Of a stretch of 5,800 nt of DNA, positions 1 through 5,800 are shown piece by piece. The notes beneath the pieces are model-generated. The model made no database searches, was not told the origin of the DNA, and worked only from the letters and a program-made list of their open reading frames with translations. Position numbers and translations under genes: made by a program. Each line of letters opens with the position of its first letter. Position 1 is the first letter of the stretch. The stretch comes from a bacterium (GTDB lineage Bacteria; T1Sed10-126): assembly GCA_003557545.1 (NCBI GenBank), contig PWOD01000048.1:1-5800 (forward strand), given 5' to 3'.

Positions 1-605
1 TGGAATGGGCCGGTGGAATTCCCGGGACTATGGGCGGGGCACTGGCCATGAACGCCGGAGCCTTTGGTGGTAAGATCTCTGACATCGTCGATCGTGTAAA
101 GCTGGTTAACTGGCAGGGGGGAATTCAGGAGCTTACCGCCGATCAGCTGGAGTTTGGCTATCGTCAGAGCTGTTTCCCCGAGATCGGTGTGGTCGTCGAG
201 ATAGAGCTAACTCTGGAACCGGAAGATTCATTGGAGTTATTGAAAAGATTCTCAAAATTCAATAAACGTCGATTGCAAACCCAGCCGGTGACTGACAGGA
301 CCGCCGGATCAGTTTTTAAAAATCCGCCCGACAGGGCTGCTGGTGAGCTAATTGACCGGGCCGGTTTGAAGGGGGAACGAATTGGTGATGCGATGGTGTC
401 AAAACTTCATGCAAATTTTATTATCAATTGCGGTGATGCACAATATGCCGACGTCCTGCGGCTGATTGACCGTGTGCATCACCGCATATTAAAACTTTAT
501 GATGTTGAACTTGAAACTGAACTGGTAATTATCTCTCCCGGAGTAACCGGCAATTCCTCGGTTTTACTGGAGGATTTTCAAACAGTGGGTGATTTAAATG
601 GCTGA
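1..605 (+). CDS. murB: UDP-N-acetylenolpyruvoylglucosamine reductase MurB, 3' part (5' end outside window)
   Basis: MurB is a cytoplasmic FAD enzyme that uses NADPH to reduce UDP-GlcNAc-enolpyruvate to UDP-MurNAc, the second committed step of peptidoglycan precursor synthesis. The frame is open from base 3 to the left edge, so the ATG at 30 is internal. The first visible residues, EWAGGIPGTMGGA followed by MNAGAFGG, are the conserved end of the FAD-binding region. The GSVFKNP motif at 303-323 contains the serine (codon 309-311) that in characterised MurB proteins donates a proton to the substrate. Further on are a KLHANFIIN stretch and the closing VELETEL segment, whose glutamate corresponds to the second catalytic acid. 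About 200 residues are visible, including the whole C-terminal substrate-binding domain. A tail of about 22 residues follows the last conserved strand (VIIS). The TGA stop lies inside ddl, giving an 8-base overlap. Function is secure from the motifs; only the N-terminal part is missing. Confidence 0.96.
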   Translation, partial: EWAGGIPGTMGGALAMNAGAFGGKISDIVDRVKLVNWQGGIQELTADQLEFGYRQSCFPEIGVVVEIELTLEPEDSLELLKRFSKFNKRRLQTQPVTDRTAGSVFKNPPDRAAGELIDRAGLKGERIGDAMVSKLHANFIINCGDAQYADVLRLIDRVHHRILKLYDVELETELVIISPGVTGNSSVLLEDFQTVGDLNG

Positions 606-1521
606 ACCCCGGCGTGTTGGTGTGGTCTGTGGTGGTCAATCGGCCGAGCGTGAAGTCTCTTTGAAAACCGGTCAGGCTGTAGCTGATGCCCTTTTAAGTC
701 GTCCTGTTGCCGTTACCATCTATGATACAACAGGCGACCTTGGAGACCGTCTCAGACAGGACCAGATCGACGTGGTATTTATTGCTTTGCATGGCCGGGG
801 AGGGGAGGACGGGGTGTTGCAGGGAATGTTGGAGTGGAATCAAATTCCTTATACTGGTCCTGGGGTTGCTGCCAGCGCGATCTGCATCGATAAAATCTAT
901 ACTAAATATCTGCTGGAGTCGTTCGGTTTGCCAACTCCGAACTGGTTTGTACTGGGACCCGATGATCCCATTGAAAATCGAGCCGGATTTGACCGGCTAG
1001 TGGTTAAACCCCGGTCTGAAGGCAGTAGTATAGGGCTTTCTGTTGTTGAACCTCAAGATTTTGCTGCAGCGGTAACTGAGGCTCGCAACTATGATTCTCA
1101 ACTGTTGATTGAACAGTATATTGAGGGATACGAACTCACCGTCGGGGCCCTGGAACTGGAGCAGTTTCATCTCCTGCCACCGGTGGGTATTCGCCCGGCC
1201 CACCAGTTTTTTGATTTTGCTACAAAATATACAAAGGGTCTTACTGAATATGATGTTCCAGCAAAAATTGATCGCCCGGTTGTTGACCAGTTAGCTCAAC
1301 TTACCCGGGAGGCGGTTAAACGGTTCGGCACTGAACGGCTTTGCCGGGTCGATTATATTCTTGCCCGGGATCAGTCTCCTTATATACTTGAAATCAACAC
1401 TATTCCCGGGCTGACTGCAACGTCACTTTTACCGATGGCCGCTGCTGCCTCAGGAATCGAGTTCGATCAGCTTATATGGGGATTGATCATGCGGGCAATG
1501 GAGGATAATAATGGCACGTAA
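598..1521 (+). CDS. ddl: D-alanine--D-alanine ligase
   Basis: This cytoplasmic ATP-grasp enzyme joins two D-alanines, using ATP, to make the dipeptide that MurF adds to the peptidoglycan precursor. At 307 residues it is almost exactly the length of E. coli DdlB (306). The N-terminal GGQSAEREVSL motif carries Glu17, matching DdlB Glu15. ALHGRGGEDGVLQG (64-76) and PYTGPGVAASA (84-94) are classic family blocks. KPRSEGSSIGL (137-147) is the ATP-binding loop. Lys210-Tyr211 match the omega-loop pair Lys215-Tyr216; a tyrosine there is typical of D-Ala-D-Ala rather than D-Ala-D-lactate (VanA-like) ligases. Arg250, Asp252, Glu265 and Asn267 (LEINTIPGLT) fit the catalytic arginine and the Mg2+ ligands. 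The start at 598 overlaps the murB stop by 8 bases and is preceded by GGTGAT at 588-593, four bases upstream. Together these suggest translational coupling. The 3' end overlaps ftsQ by 11 bases. Confidence 0.97.
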   Translation: MAEPRRVGVVCGGQSAEREVSLKTGQAVADALLSRPVAVTIYDTTGDLGDRLRQDQIDVVFIALHGRGGEDGVLQGMLEWNQIPYTGPGVAASAICIDKIYTKYLLESFGLPTPNWFVLGPDDPIENRAGFDRLVVKPRSEGSSIGLSVVEPQDFAAAVTEARNYDSQLLIEQYIEGYELTVGALELEQFHLLPPVGIRPAHQFFDFATKYTKGLTEYDVPAKIDRPVVDQLAQLTREAVKRFGTERLCRVDYILARDQSPYILEINTIPGLTATSLLPMAAAASGIEFDQLIWGLIMRAMEDNNGT

Positions 1522-2383
1522 GTATGATCATAAAAATCGCCAGAAAAAAACTTCTAGCAAGGGAAGTAGTTTTAATTTCAGCCAGTTCTTCAGCTCTTAT
1601 CTTGGAAGTTTGAAGATCTTGTTGGCGCTTTTGCTATTGCTGCTGGGTATATTTGTTCTGCATAGCTTCTATAGATTTTTGCAGGAATCACCCCGTTATC
1701 TCGTATCACCGGAGATTTCTGGCAACCGGGTGATAACCGATACGGAGGTTCTCCAGGCCCTTACCGTTAGATCTGATGACGATAGTGACAGTACTGCCCC
1801 CTGGCTTCTATTTCTATCTGATCCAGACCAGGATGGAGATACTCCTCTCAGCCTTCATCGGATCTCAGCCACCGCCGTTAAGCAGCGCTTGAGGGAGGAG
1901 TTTCCCCGGTTTGAAAAAATTATAGTTTCAGAACATCCGCCCCGGAGATTGAAGATTCAGTTAAAGGAACGTCAGCCAATTGCCTGGCGGGAAACTGATC
2001 GGCAAGGATTTTATTTTAAACTTGTGGATCGTCAAAATGTTTCTTTTTATCCTCATCCTCAAGAGCTTGATCGGGCTAAACGTAATCTCCCCAGAGTGCT
2101 GGGGATCGAAGATGATAGTTCTGACTGGCAGCGATTTCTTGAGGTTCATGATGTCTTTCGTGAAATGTTTAATCGTAGAGTGGAACATAACTATCAGTTT
2201 AAAGGCTCTGGTGGCTCGATTGTCGTAACACTTAATTCGTCTGATGGCCCCGAGGTAATTCTTGGACCGGAGGGGGATTATAGAGAGAAGATTGCTGAAC
2301 TTTATCGGATCATGCGATCTGGAGAATATACCCGTTATACAGAGATAGATATATTTGACCTGGAAGATGTTCGGGTCCGTTAA
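1511..2383 (+). CDS. ftsQ: Cell division protein FtsQ (DivIB-like)
   Basis: FtsQ is a bitopic inner-membrane divisome protein; in well-studied bacteria it binds FtsB and FtsL and recruits later septum proteins. This 290-residue protein has the expected layout. A basic, Lys/Arg-rich cytoplasmic tail (1-32) is followed by one leucine-rich membrane segment (about 34-55). A POTRA-like domain begins near SPEISGNRVITDTEVLQAL and ends with the strand pair around HPPRRLKIQLKERQPIAW (142-159). The beta domain runs to the C-terminus, which closes with the EIDIFDLEDVRVR strand. An acidic, low-similarity insert sits inside the POTRA region (about 88-112). Primary sequence is poorly conserved in this family, so the call rests on topology, the GN and ERQPIAW signatures, and position between ddl and ftsA. 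The start is set by GGAGG at 1500-1504, six bases before the ATG and inside ddl. The 11-base overlap with ddl suggests coupled translation. Confidence 0.93.
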   Translation: MARKYDHKNRQKKTSSKGSSFNFSQFFSSYLGSLKILLALLLLLLGIFVLHSFYRFLQESPRYLVSPEISGNRVITDTEVLQALTVRSDDDSDSTAPWLLFLSDPDQDGDTPLSLHRISATAVKQRLREEFPRFEKIIVSEHPPRRLKIQLKERQPIAWRETDRQGFYFKLVDRQNVSFYPHPQELDRAKRNLPRVLGIEDDSSDWQRFLEVHDVFREMFNRRVEHNYQFKGSGGSIVVTLNSSDGPEVILGPEGDYREKIAELYRIMRSGEYTRYTEIDIFDLEDVRVR

Positions 2384-2409
2384 ATTCTGAGTTTATTGAT
2401 TGCTACAAT
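2380..2409 (+). promoter_or_regulatory. Candidate extended -10 promoter upstream of ftsA
   Basis: The ftsQ-ftsA gap contains TGCTACAAT at 2401-2409: a TACAAT hexamer (five of six matches to TATAAT) preceded by the TGn extension. The only -35 candidate at a reasonable distance is weak: TTAAAT at 2380-2385, 18 bases upstream and overlapping the ftsQ stop codon. Extended -10 promoters can work with poor -35 boxes. Transcription would begin near 2416, giving a leader of about 33 bases before the ftsA ATG. It would let ftsA and ftsZ be transcribed apart from the murB-ddl-ftsQ part of the cluster. The call rests on consensus matching alone. Confidence 0.35.
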
Positions 2410-2432
2410 AGTGTGAAGTTAATTCATATTAC

Positions 2433-2443
2433 AGGAAGGTGAG
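2433..2443 (+). promoter_or_regulatory. ftsA ribosome binding site
   Basis: AGGAAGGTGAG lies five bases before the ATG at 2449 and pairs well with the 3' end of 16S rRNA through AGGTGA. It supports 2449 as the ftsA start. Unlike ddl and ftsQ, ftsA has its own intergenic ribosome binding site and does not overlap the gene before it. Confidence 0.75.
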
Positions 2444-2448
2444 TTGTC

Positions 2449-3711
2449 ATGCCGCAGGACAGTTTTGTTGTCGGTCTTGATATTGGGACCACTAAGGTTT
2501 GTGCAATAATTGGAGAAAAAAATCGTGATGGTGAAATTGAGATTATCGGGGTTGGCGATCAACCCTCGACCGGACTACATAGAGGGATGGTTGTAAATGT
2601 TGCCGATACTGTTAAATCGATTAAAAAAGCGATTGAAGAGGCTCAGTTGATGGCCGGAGTTGAGGTCCATAGTGTCTATGTTGGTATTGCCGGCAAGCAT
2701 ATCAAGAGTATTAATAGCCCCGGGGTGATCGCCATTTCAAACGAGACCCGTGAAATAAATATTAAGGATGTTGACCGGGTTATTGAGGCGGCTACCTCGA
2801 TCTCCCTTTCGGGTGAAAAAGAACGGGAGATAATCCACGTTATACCCCAGGAGTTTTATGTTGATGGTCAGGATTCCATTCAGGATCCTGTGGGAATGAG
2901 CGGTGTTAGACTGGAGGCTGATGTTCATCTGGTTACGGCTGATGTAAGTGCAACTCAGAATATTGTCAAAAGCGTTCACCAGGCCGGGTATGATGTGGAG
3001 GATATAGTACTTGATCCTCTTGCTTCCAGCTATGCTGTGCTGGACAATGATGAAAAAGAGCTGGGAGTATGTCTTGTTGATATTGGCGGCGGAACCAGAG
3101 ATATTTCACTTTTCCATAGTGGTTCTGTCTATGATTCAAAAGTGATCGCTCTGGGTGGTGAACATGTTACTCAGGATGTTATGAAAGGATTGAGAACCTC
3201 ATCACAGGATGCTGAAAAGGTAAAGATCGATCATGGTTGTGCGATCATTGATATGGTCCCTGAAGATGAAACTATCGAGGTTCCCTCGGTGGGTGGACGG
3301 GAGCCAAGGACTATCCCCCGGCGCCATCTCTGTGAAATAATTCAGCCCCGCATGGAAGAGATTTTTAAGTTTATTGATTATGAGATTAAACAGTCCGATT
3401 ACCGGGATGAAATTATTGCCGGTATGGTTGTTACCGGCGGTGCGTCTGGTATGCGGGGAGTTCCAGAACTGGCTGAGCAGATAGTTGATATGCCGGTTCG
3501 GCTTGGTAAACCCTGGGGAATCTCCGGCCTCATCGAGGCAGTTAGTAATCCTAAATATGCTACCGGTGTGGGCCTTGTTCAATATGGTTTTGAACAGCTT
3601 GAAGGAGAACACCAGTACAGCAACCTTAGTTCGGGAGGTCATATAACGGATATTATTAGAAAAAGAATGAAATCCTGGTTTGACGACATGAAATCATTAC
3701 TTTCTGGGTAA
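2449..3711 (+). CDS. ftsA: Cell division protein FtsA
   Basis: FtsA is an actin-family ATP-binding protein that polymerises beneath the inner membrane, binds the C-terminal peptide of FtsZ and anchors the Z-ring while signalling to later division proteins. The 420 residues match the usual family length. VGLDIGTTKVCAIIGE (8-23) is the phosphate-1 loop. Residues around 85-165 form the FtsA-specific 1C domain, with the strongly conserved IIHVIPQEFYVDGQ and DPVGMSGVRLEADVH blocks. DIGGGTRDISLF (211-222) is the phosphate-2 loop, GGEHVTQDV (236-244) follows, and VVTGGASGMRGVPEL (327-341) is the adenosine motif. A flexible segment (about 385-397) leads to an amphipathic, basic C-terminal helix (IIRKRMKSWFDDMKSLL), the expected membrane-targeting sequence. 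No key residue appears to be missing. The gene sits directly before ftsZ, its partner, separated by 145 bases rather than the short gap or overlap seen in many clusters. Confidence 0.98.
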   Translation: MPQDSFVVGLDIGTTKVCAIIGEKNRDGEIEIIGVGDQPSTGLHRGMVVNVADTVKSIKKAIEEAQLMAGVEVHSVYVGIAGKHIKSINSPGVIAISNETREINIKDVDRVIEAATSISLSGEKEREIIHVIPQEFYVDGQDSIQDPVGMSGVRLEADVHLVTADVSATQNIVKSVHQAGYDVEDIVLDPLASSYAVLDNDEKELGVCLVDIGGGTRDISLFHSGSVYDSKVIALGGEHVTQDVMKGLRTSSQDAEKVKIDHGCAIIDMVPEDETIEVPSVGGREPRTIPRRHLCEIIQPRMEEIFKFIDYEIKQSDYRDEIIAGMVVTGGASGMRGVPELAEQIVDMPVRLGKPWGISGLIEAVSNPKYATGVGLVQYGFEQLEGEHQYSNLSSGGHITDIIRKRMKSWFDDMKSLLSG

Positions 3712-3856
3712 CTTTATTTTATCATTCTTATCAACTGTTTTCTGGAGGTGAACCTGGTCGAAAAATTGATCTTTTAAATAATTTCATTACGCTAACTGCT
3801 GAACCATAACAAACAATGTGGAATGGGAATCAAAATTAATCTTAGTGGAGGTTTTA
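3712..3856 (+). other. ftsA-ftsZ intergenic leader with orphan Shine-Dalgarno-like site
   Basis: This 145-base gap is AT-rich. It contains a strong Shine-Dalgarno-like GGAGGTGA at 3744-3751 with no ATG at a usable distance. The only open frame touching it is a nine-codon one, from a GTG at 3748 (inside the motif itself) to TAA at 3775-3777, so a leader peptide is doubtful. I see no convincing -35/-10 pair; TTGATC at 3766-3771 has no good partner. The segment may be the untranslated leader of an ftsA-ftsZ message or hold an ftsZ promoter of a type I cannot recognise. The true ftsZ ribosome binding site is at its right end. Confidence 0.4.
3847..3851 (+). promoter_or_regulatory. ftsZ ribosome binding site, fixing the start codon
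   Basis: GGAGG lies five bases before the ATG at 3857 and eight bases before a second in-frame ATG at 3860. It rules out the longer in-frame reading that begins at the ATG at 3818. The 13 extra residues of that reading do not resemble FtsZ, and nothing like a ribosome binding site lies close before it. Spacing slightly favours 3860, but the two choices differ by one methionine only. Confidence 0.8.
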
Positions 3857-5044
3857 ATGATGGCAATTAATGAAGATCTGTTTGAGTTTGATGAAGAAAG
3901 GACAAATAATCCAACCGATATTCGTGTGGTAGGAGTTGGCGGCGGAGGGAATAACGCCGTTACCAGAATGAAAGAGGCCGGGGTTCGTGGGGTTAAATTT
4001 ATTGCAGTTAATACCGATGCCCAGGATCTCAAGCAGACAAAGGCTGATGTTAAGCTGCGTATTTCTGACGATAATTCCGATGGACTCGGAGCAGGTGCTG
4101 ATCCCCGGGTTGGTTTGAATTCTGCAATGAAATGTAGTAGTGATGTCAAGCAGGCGATCGAAGGTGCCGATCTGCTATTTGTTACTGCCGGTATGGGTGG
4201 TGGAACTGGAACCGGCGCTGCTCCGGTGATCGCCAATCTGGCCAAGGATGAACTGGGAATCCTGACCATTGGTGTTGTTACCAGACCTTTTGAGTATGAA
4301 GGTCATGTCCGGCAGAAAAATGCTGAGGCTGGTATTAAACAACTGCGGGAAAATGTTGATACTCTGATTGTTGTTCCAAATGAGAAGCTGTTCGATGTTA
4401 TTGATGAAGACACCCCCTTTCTGCAGGCCTTCGAGATGGCTGATGAGGTCCTCTACCAGGGAGTGGAAGGGATCTCTGAACTGATAGTTCAGGACGGTAA
4501 GGTTAACCTTGATTTTGCTGACGTTCAGACCGTTATGAAAGAAAAAGGCGATGCTTTGATGGGTATTGGTGAAGCCACCGGTGAAAATGCTGCTGTTAAA
4601 GCCGCCCAAGAGGCTTTGCACTGTCCACTGCTTGAAACCAATGAGATTGATGGGGCCAGTGGAGTTATCGTTAATATAATGGGGGGGCCGAACCTGAAGG
4701 CGGTGGAAGTCAGGGAAGCTATTAACCTTGTTCGTAAAAAAGCCGCCCCTGAAGCTAATGTTATTGCCGGTAACGCTGTGCGTGAAGATGTGGATGCAGT
4801 TCGTGTAACCGTTATTGCCACCGGTTTTCCCTCGGCCGATAAGCAGTCAAGAAAGCTCCGTGGATCGGGAAATAAAATCTACCGGGTAGATGATTACACC
4901 GACAAGGATCTGTCAACCCCCGCCTGGCAGCGCAAAAGGCAGGTTGAAAAAAATGTCGAGGTGGTAAATGAGGATCCTGATCATCCGTCTGAGGGCTATG
5001 ATGAAGATGATCTGAATATCCCGACTTTTATGCGGGTTAAATAG
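3857..5044 (+). CDS. ftsZ: Cell division protein FtsZ
   Basis: FtsZ is the tubulin-like GTPase whose filaments form the Z-ring at the division site. From the ATG at 3857 it is 395 residues, a normal length. A short acidic N-terminal tail (1-20) precedes the GTPase domain with VGVGGGGNNAVTRM (25-38), VNTDAQDL (51-58) and the tubulin signature GMGGGTGTGAAP (112-123), which binds GTP phosphates. PNEKLFDVIDEDTPFLQAF (174-192) is another conserved block. The T7 synergy loop NLDFADV (217-223) supplies Asp219 and Asp222, which complete the active site of the neighbouring subunit. The C-terminal subdomain ends near VTVIATGF (317-324). A charged linker of about 60 residues leads to DDLNIPTFMRVK at the extreme C-terminus, the conserved peptide that binds FtsA and other partners. 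Everything needed for polymerisation and hydrolysis is present. The loop at 304-314 appears about one residue shorter than in E. coli FtsZ. Confidence 0.98.
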   Translation: MMAINEDLFEFDEERTNNPTDIRVVGVGGGGNNAVTRMKEAGVRGVKFIAVNTDAQDLKQTKADVKLRISDDNSDGLGAGADPRVGLNSAMKCSSDVKQAIEGADLLFVTAGMGGGTGTGAAPVIANLAKDELGILTIGVVTRPFEYEGHVRQKNAEAGIKQLRENVDTLIVVPNEKLFDVIDEDTPFLQAFEMADEVLYQGVEGISELIVQDGKVNLDFADVQTVMKEKGDALMGIGEATGENAAVKAAQEALHCPLLETNEIDGASGVIVNIMGGPNLKAVEVREAINLVRKKAAPEANVIAGNAVREDVDAVRVTVIATGFPSADKQSRKLRGSGNKIYRVDDYTDKDLSTPAWQRKRQVEKNVEVVNEDPDHPSEGYDEDDLNIPTFMRVK

Positions 5045-5049
5045 AGCGG

Positions 5050-5066
5050 GTAACTCGGGAAGTTAC
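5050..5066. repeat. Small inverted repeat after ftsZ
   Basis: GTAACT (5050-5055) and AGTTAC (5061-5066) are perfect complements around the five-base loop CGGGA. The hairpin starts five bases after the ftsZ stop. It is short and no T run follows it, so it is unlikely to terminate transcription by itself. It could protect the 3' end of the message or be chance. Confidence 0.35.
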
Positions 5067-5081
5067 AACACCTTTGCTCAG

Positions 5082-5125
5082 AAAACAGGCAGTTTCAGGT
5101 GGAAGTTTTTTGTACTGCCTGTTTT
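5082..5125. terminator. Probable bidirectional intrinsic terminator between ftsZ and the convergent gene
   Basis: AAAACAGGCAGT (5082-5093) is a perfect 12-bp inverted match to ACTGCCTGTTTT (5114-5125), with a 20-base loop. The outer four pairs are A/T, so read from either strand the GC-rich core CAGGCAGT/ACTGCCTG is preceded by AAAA and followed by TTTT, the symmetrical form expected of a terminator shared by convergent genes. The right arm lies inside the last codons of the - strand gene, and that gene's stop codon (5095-5097) is in the loop. Weak points are the long loop and a T run of only four bases on each side. Confidence 0.65.
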
Positions 5126-5800
5126 AGCTGGTTTAATTTGTCCGAGAACTGTTCGATAAACTCTGTGGCCAGCTCCGCCGGTAATTTTTCTCCCAGTCCG
5201 CTGTATTCTTTGAATGGCTGGTAAAACCGGTGGAGTTTTTCCAGATCAGAATCTTCTTCGCCAGATAGTTTTACTATCAATTTAGCTTTGCTGTTGACGG
5301 CCAGGACCTTTTCTAACTCGGTAATTGCTGTTAATAGCTCGCGATCTTTTAAAATTAATCGTTTTGAGCTGCTCTCTGGTCTGAACTGCCGGGAAATTGC
5401 CGGCTGGTTTTCCCAGAACTTCGCTGGATTCTGGATGCTTTTCCAGTTTTTCAGGGGGAGCCCGTCGCTTCTCAGGTCCAGACAGGTACGGGGGAGTATC
5501 CCGGCAGCTTTATCCAACCAGCTGTTCTGCTTGATAAACTCTTCACTGCTCCAGCAGGGATATCCCTCCCGGCTAATCGTGGGGACTATCTGCTTCTTCC
5601 CATACCGTCCACCCCCCCAGAAACCTTCTCGGTGTAAGCCGCTCATGGTAGCAAAACGGTTAAGCTGAAAGAGCTGTTGCTGTTCCCAGTGGCTTCCTCC
5701 GCTGATGGTCCGGTTGCTGGTGAAGGCATGGTCGGCTCCTACTATCGCGATTGGCTCGGCACCCAGTAGCTGAGCAAGATCGATCGCAGTCGTTGTGACA
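5095..5800 (-). CDS. DUF115/MAF_flag10 (Maf-like) family protein, C-terminal part (5' end outside window)
   Basis: The - strand frame is open from the right edge to the TGA at 5097-5095, giving about 234 visible residues. The ATG at 5646 is internal, because 51 in-frame codons before it continue the conserved domain. The first visible residues, TTTAIDLAQLLGAEPIAIVGADHAF, match the DUF115/MAF_flag10 pattern of a helix ending in LG..PI..VG.D.AF; here the motif is GADHAF (21-26) where GQDLAF is common. The following VPTISREGYPCWSSEEF and CLDLRSDGLPLKNW segments fit the later domain blocks, usually seen as a T/S-rich strand and 'INATEGG..I'. The last 90 or so residues are helical and charged, without known motifs. 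Family members include Maf glycosyltransferases that add nonulosonic acids to flagellin, and the archaeal pterin kinase MptE. Which activity applies cannot be told from this fragment. The family call is from recalled patterns. It converges with ftsZ across a 50-base gap and is not part of that operon. Confidence 0.7.
   Translation of the reverse strand, partial: VTTTAIDLAQLLGAEPIAIVGADHAFTSNRTISGGSHWEQQQLFQLNRFATMSGLHREGFWGGGRYGKKQIVPTISREGYPCWSSEEFIKQNSWLDKAAGILPRTCLDLRSDGLPLKNWKSIQNPAKFWENQPAISRQFRPESSSKRLILKDRELLTAITELEKVLAVNSKAKLIVKLSGEEDSDLEKLHRFYQPFKEYSGLGEKLPAELATEFIEQFSDKLNQLKQAVQKTST

Noticed and set aside
30-32. ATG at 30 as the start of murB
   Set aside because: The frame is open upstream to base 3 and encodes EWAGGIPGT, a conserved MurB block, so the ATG is internal.
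598-1521. Possible VanA-type D-Ala-D-lactate ligase
   Set aside because: The omega-loop position has Lys210-Tyr211, as in D-Ala-D-Ala ligases, instead of the histidine found in D-lactate ligases.
3748-3777. Nine-codon leader peptide from GTG at 3748
   Set aside because: The start codon would be part of the Shine-Dalgarno motif itself, leaving no usable ribosome binding site. There is no run of a regulatory amino acid.
3818-3856. Extended FtsZ N-terminus starting at 3818
   Set aside because: The 13 extra residues do not look like FtsZ, there is no ribosome binding site before 3818, and a good GGAGG sits just before the ATG pair at 3857/3860.
3787-4269. Long - strand open frame across the start of ftsZ (160 codons)
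   Set aside because: It lies antisense to highly conserved FtsZ motifs, is Ser/Pro/Ala-rich low-complexity, and matches no family I know. It is a shadow of ftsZ codon usage. The same holds for the - strand frames at 3202-3642, 4175-4621 and 4525-4821.
5288-5668. + strand open frame of 126 codons opposite the Maf-like gene
   Set aside because: The - strand reading continues beyond it to the window edge and carries the conserved DUF115 blocks, whereas this frame shows no family features and no clear ribosome binding site.

Overview
The window is a stretch of a division and cell wall (dcw) cluster. Five genes on the + strand run in the order murB (3' part only) - ddl - ftsQ - ftsA - ftsZ. A sixth gene converges on them from the - strand and runs off the right edge. 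Its sequence resembles the DUF115/MAF_flag10 (motility accessory factor, Maf) family. I see no RNA genes, insertion sequences, CRISPR arrays or long repeats, and gene order and reading frames look intact throughout.

Organism: a bacterium of moderate GC content. The order murB-ddl-ftsQ-ftsA-ftsZ, and an FtsQ with an N-terminal anchor plus a POTRA-like region, fit a diderm (Gram-negative) cell. By recollection of family sequences, the FtsA central region (residues 70-300) reads more like the FCB superphylum and neighbouring phyla (Gemmatimonadota/KSB1/Marinimicrobia type) than like Gammaproteobacteria. This is a weak inference and I would not name a genus.

Layout: 1-605 holds the C-terminal part of MurB (UDP-N-acetylenolpyruvoylglucosamine reductase). 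598-1521 is D-Ala-D-Ala ligase, overlapping murB by 8 bases. 1511-2383 is FtsQ, overlapping ddl by 11 bases. The 65-base gap 2384-2448 carries a plausible extended -10 promoter and the ftsA ribosome binding site. 2449-3711 is FtsA. The 145-base gap 3712-3856 is AT-rich and carries an unexplained Shine-Dalgarno-like sequence plus the real ftsZ ribosome binding site. 3857-5044 is FtsZ. The 50 bases between the two convergent stop codons, and the start of the next gene, hold a perfect 12-bp inverted repeat flanked by A and T runs, probably a bidirectional terminator. The - strand gene fills 5800-5095.

How the genes work together: MurB and Ddl supply two cytoplasmic steps of peptidoglycan precursor synthesis (UDP-MurNAc and the D-Ala-D-Ala dipeptide). 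FtsZ polymerises into the division ring, FtsA ties it to the inner membrane, and FtsQ links the ring to the periplasmic septum machinery. The start/stop overlaps suggest that murB, ddl and ftsQ are translated together. The larger gaps before ftsA and ftsZ leave room for separate control of those two genes. I found no convincing undescribed system here. The points most worth a second look are the Maf-like neighbour, the terminator built into its 3' end, and the two division-gene leader regions.
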